In this document: positions 1-5,487 of the stretch, in pieces
How positions within the stretch are numbered: the stretch's first letter is position 1
Layout: every line of letters begins with the position of its first letter
NCBI GenBank assembly: GCA_020061285.1
Contig: JAGUYQ010000328.1
Span: forward strand, 1-5,487
DNA: 5,487 nt
Direction: 5' to 3'
Source: Betaproteobacteria bacterium
Lineage (GTDB): Bacteria; Pseudomonadota; Gammaproteobacteria; Burkholderiales; UBA9220
Position numbers and translations under genes: made by a program
Notes under the pieces: generated by a model
Database searches by the model: none
The model's input: the letters and a program-made list of their open reading frames with translations, nothing else
What the model was told of the DNA's origin: nothing

Positions 1-1
1 C

Positions 2-2434
2 TCGACGGGCGTGCTGGCCATGGCCCTGGACGGACTGCTCCCCTTGGCCGCCATCCCACGGTCCTGGACGGTATGGTGGTTGGGCGATGCCATCGGGATC
101 GTGCTGTTCGCGCCCTTCCTGCTGGCGCTGGCAGCCCAGCGCCGGGGAGAGTGGATGCCCCGGCGCGGAGTGGAATTCGCGGGGCTGGTGATTTTCTTGG
201 CCGCCGTTTCCGTGGTGATGTTCGGGTGGTGGACGCCGCGCACCACAGCCGATTACGTTTTTCCCTTCGCGTTTCTGCCTTTCCTGTTGTGGGCCATTTG
301 GCGCTTCGGCATGCTGGGCGCGGCGACCGTCTGCCTGGTGGTGGCGACGGCGGCGGCGTGGGGGCTGGCCCACCAGGCGGCCCTTTTTTCCCTCGGCGCT
401 TATTTTCTTCCCACTTTATCGGCCTGGGCCGTCGTTGGCATGGCGACGACGGCTTCGCTGATCCTGGCGGCCGCCCTGGCCGAGCGTTGGGCGGCGGGCG
501 AGGCGGTGCGGCAGAGCCGGGAATTCCTGCGCGCCACCTTCGAGCAGGCGGCGGTGGGGATCGCCAATGTGAGCCTGGATGGGCATTTCCTGCGTTTCAA
601 CAATCGCTTTCTTGAAATCCACGGCTACGACGAGGCCAGCCTGGTCGAGGCGACGGTGATGGACCTGACCCACCCCGATGACCGGGAAACCAGCCGGGAG
701 CAACTTGCCCGTTTGGTGGCGGGGGAGGCGAAGTCCGTCGCCATCGAAAAACGCAACCTGCGCCGTGATGGCACTGCGGTATGGGTGCGGGTAACGGTGA
801 CCCTGCTGCGGGACCTGGCCGGTTTGCCGCTGTACTTCGTGGCGGTGGTGGAGGATATTTCGCGCCGGAAGGGGGCGGAACGGCGATTGCAGGAAAACGA
901 GGAGAAGTACCGGGTGCTGTTCGAGCAGTCCCCGGTGGGCATCGCCTTTGTGGATGGGGATGGCCGGCTGGTGGAGGCCAACCGCTCGGCATGGCGGATG
1001 CTGGATATTTCCGCACAGGACGATGTCGCTCTCGATGGTTTGAACTGGTTGAGGGGTGCGGCGGCGGGGTCGCTGCCCCGAGAGGACTTTCCCGGCCGTC
1101 GCGCCCTGAAGGAAGGGCTGCGGGTGGCGGAGGAAGAACTGGGCCTTGCCCGGCCCGGCGGTGGATTGGCGTGGTTGAGCGTGTCGGCCACGCCGCTGCC
1201 CTTGGAAAACTACCGGGTGGCGGTGACCTTCATGGACGTGACGGCCCACCGCATGATGGAAACCGCCTTGCGGGAGAGCGAGGAACGCTACCGCTTCCTG
1301 GTGGAGCAATCGCCCGACGGTATCCTGATCCACAGCGCCGGCACCATCGAATTCGCCAACCCGGCGGCGGTAAAGATGTTCGGGGGGCAAAGCCTGGAGG
1401 ATGTTCTGGGGAGGCCGGTTATCGACCTGGTGCATCCCGATAGCCGCGCACGGGTGGCGGAGCGTCAGCGTTCCCTGGCGGAAGGCGAGGGCGTGGCGCT
1501 GGAGGAGGAGAGATTGTTGCGCCTGGACGGGACGTTCTTCTTTGCCGAAGTGGTGGCGGAGCCGTTGCGCTACAAGGGGCGGACCCTCGTTCAGGTGGTG
1601 TTCCGCGATGTCTCCGGCCGCAAGCTGGCGGAAGAGGCGCTGAAGAAACTCAATGAAACCCTGGAGCAGCGGGTGGCTGAACAAGTGGCGCAGAACCGGG
1701 AAAAGGACCACCTGCTGATCCAGCAGTCGCGCTTGGCGGCCATGGGGGAGATGATCGGCAACATCGCCCACCAGTGGCGCCAGCCCCTGAATGCCCTGGG
1801 CCTGCTCCTGAACAATATCCAGGACGCCTACCACTACAAGGAGCTGGACGAGCAGTACCTGGAAACGGCGGCCAAGAACGGCCGACGCTTGATCCGCAAG
1901 ATGTCCGACACCATCGACGATTTCCGCAATTTCTTCCGTCCCAATCGGGAAAAAGTCGAATTCGGACTCCGAGAGGCGGTGGAAAACGCGTTGAGGCTGG
2001 TGTCGGCGAGCTTCAAGCATCATAATATTCCGGTGCGCATCGAGGCGCCGGAAGAGGTGAGCGTGCTGGGATTTCCCAATGAGTTTTCCCAGGTGCTGCT
2101 GAACCTTTTCGTCAATGCCAAGGATGCCATGGAGGAAAAGAGCGTGGCGGAAAGGGCGCTGGAGATAAGCTTCCGGCGCGAGGGGGATCAGGCTATTCTA
2201 AAGGTGAGCGACAGCGGCGGCGGGATTCCTGAGAAGGTGTTGCCGCGTGTTTTCGACCCTTATTTCACCACCAAGGAAAAAGGTACCGGTATCGGGCTCT
2301 ACATGTCGAAAATGATTCTGGAAAACATGGATGGATCCATCGAAGCCCATAATCGGAACGGGGGGGCTGAGTTCGTGCTGCGGATGCCGGTGGCCGGCGC
2401 CGGTATAAAAACAGCCGACAGGCTTGGCGCATGA
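2..2434 (+). CDS. MASE1-PAS-PAS-PAS sensor histidine kinase (5'-partial)
   Basis: Inner-membrane sensor kinase that would autophosphorylate on His and pass phosphate to a response regulator. The frame is open from base 2. The GTG at 11 (residue 1 below) falls inside the membrane domain, so the true start lies upstream of the window. About five hydrophobic segments (residues 23-42, 53-74, 81-99, 100-120, 134-157) with WWLGD at 22-26 match the later part of MASE1, which normally has about eight helices. PAS domains follow at about 171-287, 297-415 and 424-540. PAS2 and PAS3 start with similar EEKYR/EERYR segments. A probable coiled coil lies at 541-570. The phosphoacceptor box is IAHQWRQPLN with His587. 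The ATPase domain has an N-box (N698, N702), G1 DSGGG (734-738), the F-box FDPYFTTK (748-755) and G2 GTGIGL (758-763). There is no receiver domain, so the adjacent regulator is the likely partner. The signal is unknown. Class assignment is firm; ligand and exact length are not. Confidence 0.95.
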   Translation, partial: STGVLAMALDGLLPLAAIPRSWTVWWLGDAIGIVLFAPFLLALAAQRRGEWMPRRGVEFAGLVIFLAAVSVVMFGWWTPRTTADYVFPFAFLPFLLWAIWRFGMLGAATVCLVVATAAAWGLAHQAALFSLGAYFLPTLSAWAVVGMATTASLILAAALAERWAAGEAVRQSREFLRATFEQAAVGIANVSLDGHFLRFNNRFLEIHGYDEASLVEATVMDLTHPDDRETSREQLARLVAGEAKSVAIEKRNLRRDGTAVWVRVTVTLLRDLAGLPLYFVAVVEDISRRKGAERRLQENEEKYRVLFEQSPVGIAFVDGDGRLVEANRSAWRMLDISAQDDVALDGLNWLRGAAAGSLPREDFPGRRALKEGLRVAEEELGLARPGGGLAWLSVSATPLPLENYRVAVTFMDVTAHRMMETALRESEERYRFLVEQSPDGILIHSAGTIEFANPAAVKMFGGQSLEDVLGRPVIDLVHPDSRARVAERQRSLAEGEGVALEEERLLRLDGTFFFAEVVAEPLRYKGRTLVQVVFRDVSGRKLAEEALKKLNETLEQRVAEQVAQNREKDHLLIQQSRLAAMGEMIGNIAHQWRQPLNALGLLLNNIQDAYHYKELDEQYLETAAKNGRRLIRKMSDTIDDFRNFFRPNREKVEFGLREAVENALRLVSASFKHHNIPVRIEAPEEVSVLGFPNEFSQVLLNLFVNAKDAMEEKSVAERALEISFRREGDQAILKVSDSGGGIPEKVLPRVFDPYFTTKEKGTGIGLYMSKMILENMDGSIEAHNRNGGAEFVLRMPVAGAGIKTADRLGA
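2431..2434 (+). other. ATGA start/stop overlap coupling kinase and regulator
   Basis: The regulator's ATG (2431-2433) overlaps the kinase's TGA (2432-2434). The preceding bases (2412-2430) show no purine-rich ribosome-binding site at the usual spacing. Such overlaps commonly reflect termination-reinitiation, which would keep the amounts of kinase and regulator linked. The overlap is seen directly; the coupling is inferred. Confidence 0.85.
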
Positions 2435-4557
2435 CCGACGAAAATACGACCCTTAAATACGACGTGGCCAGCCTGAAAGAGCTGACGCTGCTCTACGTCG
2501 AGGACGACGACGATATACGGGAGGAGTTGGCCCGGTATCTTCGCCGGCGCGCGGGCAATTTGTGGACGGCCGCCAACGGACAGGAGGGGCTGGACTTGTT
2601 TCGCCAGCACCGGCCGGACGTGGTGGTGACCGACATCATGATGCCGGTGATGGACGGTCTGCGCATGGCGGCGGAGATCAAGGCCCTCGACTACGATACG
2701 CCGGTGGTGGTGACCACCGCCTTCAACGATTACGACCTGCTGCTCAAGGCCATCGACGCCGGTATCGACAAGTACGTGCTCAAGCCCATCGAGGTGGAAT
2801 CCCTGCTGGAGGCCATTTACAAGGCCGCGCAGATCGTCTTCCAGCGGCGTGAAATCGTCGCTCGGGACGAGAAGCTGCGCTTGGCGGCGACGGTGTTCGA
2901 GGCGAGCTCGGAAGGCATCATGATTACCGATGCCAGCAACAACATCGTCACGGCCAACCGCGCCTTCACCGAAATCACCGGCTATGCCGAGGACGAGGTG
3001 CGGGGACAGAACCCCCGCCTGCTTAATTCCGGCCGCCAGGAACGGGAGTTTTACCAAGAAATGTGGGAGTCCCTGACCCAGCACGACCACTGGCAAGGGG
3101 AATTGTGGAACCGGCGCAAGAACGGCGAAATTTATCCCGAGTGGGTGGTGATCAATGCGGTGCGCAATTCCGGCGATGTCGTTTCCCACTACATCGCGGT
3201 GTTTTCGGATATCAGCCAGCGCAAGTACGACGAGGAGCGCATCGGTTACCTGGCCCACTACGACCCCCTCACCGACTTGCCCAACCGGGTCTTGTTCCAG
3301 GACCAATTGGCCCGCTTGCTGGCCGCCTGCCAGCGTCAGGAGAAGCTGGCCGCCGTCCTGCTGCTGGACCTGGACCGGTTCAAGAACGTCAACGAATCCC
3401 TCGGCCACATGTTCGGCGACCAGTTGCTGCAACAGGTGGCCCAGCGCTTGCAGGCGGTGGTGCGGGACGTGGACGTGGTGGCTCGTCTCGGCGGGGACGA
3501 ATACGTGGTGGTGCTGTCCGAATTGGGCGAGGCCCAGGGCGCGGCCCTGGTGGCGCAAAAAATCCTGGGGGAGTTCTCCATCCCCTTTGCCATGGCTGGA
3601 CAGGAGATCAGCATTACCGCCAGCATCGGGGTGAGTCTTTATCCCGACGACGGCGACAACCCGGACGTGTTGCTGAAGAATGCCGAATCGGCCATGTACG
3701 GCGCCAAGCAGTCCGGTCGTAACAGCTATCGCTTCTATACTCAGAGCATGAATGCCAGCGTCCTCAGCCTGTTGAGGATGGAAAATGCCATGCACCACGC
3801 CCTGGAACGGGGCGAGTTCCTGCTCCACTATCAGCCCCAGGTGGACTTGTTCAACGGCAGGGTCATCGGCATGGAGGCCCTGATCCGCTGGCAGCACCCC
3901 GAGAGGGGCATGATTCCTCCCATGGAGTTCATTCCCTTGGCGGAGGAATCGGGCTTCATCATCCCCATCGGTGAATGGGTGCTGAAGGAGGCCTGCCGCC
4001 AAGCCAAGCGTTGGCACGATGCCGGTTTCGGCGGCCTGTGCGTGGCGGTCAACTTGTCGGCGGTCCAGTTCAAGCAGAGCAACCTGAAAGACGTGATTCA
4101 GGGGGCCGCGAATGAAGCGGGCCTCGATTTGCGTTGCCTGGAGTTGGAGTTGACCGAGAGCTTGGTGATGCACAACGCCGAGGACGTGATCAAGACCCTC
4201 CAGCAGTTGAAGTCCCTCAACCTGCAATTGTCCATCGACGACTTCGGCACCGGCTATTCCAGCATGAGCTACCTCAAGCGTTTCCCGGTGGACAAGCTGA
4301 AGATCGACAAATCCTTTATCCGCGATATTTCCGACGACCCCGCCGATCTCGCCATCAGCCAGGCCATCATCGCCTTGGGCCATAGCCTGGGACTACGGGT
4401 GATCGCGGAGGGGGTGGAGACGGTGGAGCAGCTCGCTCTGTTGCACGCCAACCGTTGCGACGAAATGCAGGGCTACTACTTCAGCAAGCCGGTGGACGCC
4501 GCCGCGTTTACACGGTTGCTGGAAGAGGGCCGCCAGCTCGACGTTCCGAAAGGCTAA
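2431..4557 (+). CDS. Response regulator with REC-PAS-GGDEF-EAL domains (c-di-GMP cyclase/phosphodiesterase)
   Basis: Cytoplasmic two-component output protein of 708 residues that would control cyclic di-GMP. REC (about 14-130) has acidic residues E24-D26, phosphoacceptor D68 in TDIMMP, T96 and K118. PAS (about 152-268) ends in the usual DISQRK segment. GGDEF (about 276-435) has DPLTDLPNR at 278-286, the metal/substrate segment LDLDRFKNVNESLGH, an RxxD inhibitory site (R345, D348) and GGDEY at 354-358, where Tyr replaces the usual Phe. EAL (about 450-695) keeps E482 (EAL), N541, E573 (ELTES), D603-D604 (DDFGTG), K624, E663 (EGVE) and Q680, so phosphodiesterase activity is expected. Cyclase activity is possible but less sure. 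The ATG at 2431 overlaps the kinase stop (ATGA), and no good Shine-Dalgarno sequence precedes it, so translational coupling is likely. No DNA-binding domain is present. Which activity dominates, and how phosphorylation shifts it, cannot be read from sequence. Confidence 0.97.
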   Translation: MTDENTTLKYDVASLKELTLLYVEDDDDIREELARYLRRRAGNLWTAANGQEGLDLFRQHRPDVVVTDIMMPVMDGLRMAAEIKALDYDTPVVVTTAFNDYDLLLKAIDAGIDKYVLKPIEVESLLEAIYKAAQIVFQRREIVARDEKLRLAATVFEASSEGIMITDASNNIVTANRAFTEITGYAEDEVRGQNPRLLNSGRQEREFYQEMWESLTQHDHWQGELWNRRKNGEIYPEWVVINAVRNSGDVVSHYIAVFSDISQRKYDEERIGYLAHYDPLTDLPNRVLFQDQLARLLAACQRQEKLAAVLLLDLDRFKNVNESLGHMFGDQLLQQVAQRLQAVVRDVDVVARLGGDEYVVVLSELGEAQGAALVAQKILGEFSIPFAMAGQEISITASIGVSLYPDDGDNPDVLLKNAESAMYGAKQSGRNSYRFYTQSMNASVLSLLRMENAMHHALERGEFLLHYQPQVDLFNGRVIGMEALIRWQHPERGMIPPMEFIPLAEESGFIIPIGEWVLKEACRQAKRWHDAGFGGLCVAVNLSAVQFKQSNLKDVIQGAANEAGLDLRCLELELTESLVMHNAEDVIKTLQQLKSLNLQLSIDDFGTGYSSMSYLKRFPVDKLKIDKSFIRDISDDPADLAISQAIIALGHSLGLRVIAEGVETVEQLALLHANRCDEMQGYYFSKPVDAAAFTRLLEEGRQLDVPKG
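4548..4553 (+). promoter_or_regulatory. Putative ribosome-binding site of comEC
   Basis: GAAAGG lies within the last codons of the response regulator gene, with ten bases between it and the GTG at 4564. It is an imperfect Shine-Dalgarno match at a slightly long spacing, and it supports the GTG as the start of comEC. Confidence 0.45.
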
Positions 4558-4563
4558 ATTCCC

Positions 4564-5487
4564 GTGCGCTCCGGGGTTCTGGCGTTCGCGGCCGGAATCT
4601 GGCTGTTGCAGCGTCAAGCCGCCTTGCCTTCCCCGCTGTGGTGGTTGCTGCCCCTCTTGTTTTGGCTGGCGGCATGGGGTTTCCGCCGGGCCTTAGGGCG
4701 GCGCGTATTCCTGCTGCTTGCCTGCTTCGCCACCGGCTTCCTGTGGGCGGCCGCCCTGGCCCAGTGGCGGTTGAGCGACGCGCTCGCTCCCTCATGGGAG
4801 GGGAGGGAGGTGGCGGTGAGCGGCACGGTGGCGGAAATGCCCCGTACCGCCGAATACGGAACCCGCTTTCTGTTCGAGGCCGAGCGCACGGCGACAGCCG
4901 AAGCGGGTATCCCCCGGCGCTTGTTCCTCACCTGGTATGCGCCTCGCGCGGGGCGTGAGCATCCCCTGCCGCCGGAACTGCATGCCGCGGAGCGCTGGCG
5001 CCTCACGGTGAGGCTCAAGCGCCCGCACGGCAACGCCAATCCCCATGGCTTCGACTACGAAGCGTGGCTGCTGGAGCGTAACATCCGCGCCACCGGCTAT
5101 GTGGTGCAAGATACCGGCAACCGGCGCTTGAATGGATCGAGCCGCCGCCCCGGGCCGTTGATGGAACGGCTGCGGGAGCGGGTGGCGGAGCATCTGCGCG
5201 CATCCCTGGACGGCCGGCCCTACAGCGGCATCCTGCTGGCCTTGACCGTGGGCGAGCAGAATGCGGTTTCACCCGCCCAGTGGCAGACTTTCGCCCGTAC
5301 CGGGGTAACCCACCTGATGAGCATTTCCGGTCTCCACGTCACCCTGGTGGCGGGCTTGTTCTCCGGCCTCGCCTTCGCCCTGTGGCGGCGGATACCGCGA
5401 TGCTCCTTGTACGTGCCCGCGCGGCGAGTGGCGGTGCTGGCCGGTTTTGGCGCGGCGCTGGGCTACGCCTGGCTGGCGGGCTTCTCC
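4564..5487 (+). CDS. comEC: ComEC/Rec2 family DNA internalization channel protein (3'-partial)
   Basis: ComEC is the inner-membrane channel that carries single-stranded DNA into the cytoplasm during natural transformation. The first 308 codons are present and open to the window edge. Full-length proteins are usually about 700-800 residues, so over half is missing. The N-terminus has hydrophobic segments at about 3-15, 26-40 and 48-67. A soluble DUF4131/OB-fold-like region follows (about 80-205), with the family hallmark RPHGNANPHGFDYE at 153-166 and IRATGY after it. The Competence domain begins near 215 and contains the signature GVTHLMSISGLHV at 247-259, then membrane helices. The GTG start is forced: the in-frame TAA of the preceding gene ends at 4557, only two codons (ATT, CCC) intervene, and the next in-frame ATG (4837) would remove the N-terminal helices. 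The six-base gap suggests co-transcription with the signalling genes. Family assignment is firm. The C-terminal part, including any metallo-beta-lactamase-like domain, cannot be seen. Confidence 0.95.
   Translation, partial: MRSGVLAFAAGIWLLQRQAALPSPLWWLLPLLFWLAAWGFRRALGRRVFLLLACFATGFLWAAALAQWRLSDALAPSWEGREVAVSGTVAEMPRTAEYGTRFLFEAERTATAEAGIPRRLFLTWYAPRAGREHPLPPELHAAERWRLTVRLKRPHGNANPHGFDYEAWLLERNIRATGYVVQDTGNRRLNGSSRRPGPLMERLRERVAEHLRASLDGRPYSGILLALTVGEQNAVSPAQWQTFARTGVTHLMSISGLHVTLVAGLFSGLAFALWRRIPRCSLYVPARRVAVLAGFGAALGYAWLAGFS

Noticed and set aside
416..2023. A 535-codon open frame on the minus strand across the kinase gene
   Set aside because: Same register effect as above, and no recognisable protein family. 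The sense strand has clear PAS and kinase motifs throughout.
2404..2411. TATAAAAA near the end of the kinase gene as a -10 promoter element
   Set aside because: No -35-like sequence lies at suitable spacing upstream in the G/C-rich DNA, and the ATGA overlap already explains expression of the next gene.
2299..4383. A 694-codon open frame on the minus strand across the response regulator gene
   Set aside because: Its codons are in exact register with the sense codons, so it stays open simply because the sense gene avoids TTA, CTA and TCA, as expected at high G+C. The translation is His/Gln/Val-rich with no recognisable domain, while the sense strand encodes four well-conserved domains.
4455..4958. 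A 167-codon plus-strand open frame spanning the regulator/comEC junction
   Set aside because: It is out of frame with both genes. The residues are Arg/Gly/Ala-rich with no family resemblance, whereas the GTG-started frame at 4564 gives a clear ComEC N-terminus.

Overview
The window carries three genes, all on the plus strand and packed head to tail with almost no intergenic DNA: a membrane-bound sensor histidine kinase (5' end cut off by the window), a response regulator with REC-PAS-GGDEF-EAL architecture, and the first 308 codons of a comEC/rec2-type DNA-uptake channel gene (3' end cut off). High G+C, strong G/C preference at third codon positions, a MASE1-PAS histidine kinase, a c-di-GMP enzyme and a comEC of proteobacterial style point to a Gram-negative proteobacterium, most likely gamma- or beta-proteobacterial. 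The species cannot be read from the sequence.

Region by region: positions 2-2434 encode the C-terminal part of a MASE1 membrane domain, three tandem PAS domains, a short coiled coil, and a dimerisation/phosphoacceptor plus ATPase core. The gene ends in an ATGA overlap with the next one. Positions 2431-4557 encode the complete 708-residue response regulator. After a TAA stop and six further bases, a GTG at 4564 opens comEC in the same reading frame. There are no RNA genes, mobile elements, CRISPR arrays or gene-free stretches. The only non-coding DNA is the 6 bases between genes 2 and 3.

Likely working model (inference): the kinase senses a signal through its membrane domain and PAS domains and passes phosphate from His587 to Asp68 of the co-translated regulator. 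The regulator's PAS domain may add a second input, and its GGDEF and EAL domains then make or degrade cyclic di-GMP. The catalytic and metal-binding residues of the EAL phosphodiesterase all appear intact. The GGDEF domain has a Tyr in place of the final Phe and an intact RxxD inhibitory site. comEC lies close enough to be co-transcribed, but a functional link between the signalling pair and DNA uptake is only suggested by position.

Nothing here is clearly a previously undescribed system. The points worth a second look are the non-canonical phosphoacceptor box of the kinase, the GGDEY variant, the seven-G run near the 3' end of the kinase gene, and the c-di-GMP/comEC adjacency.
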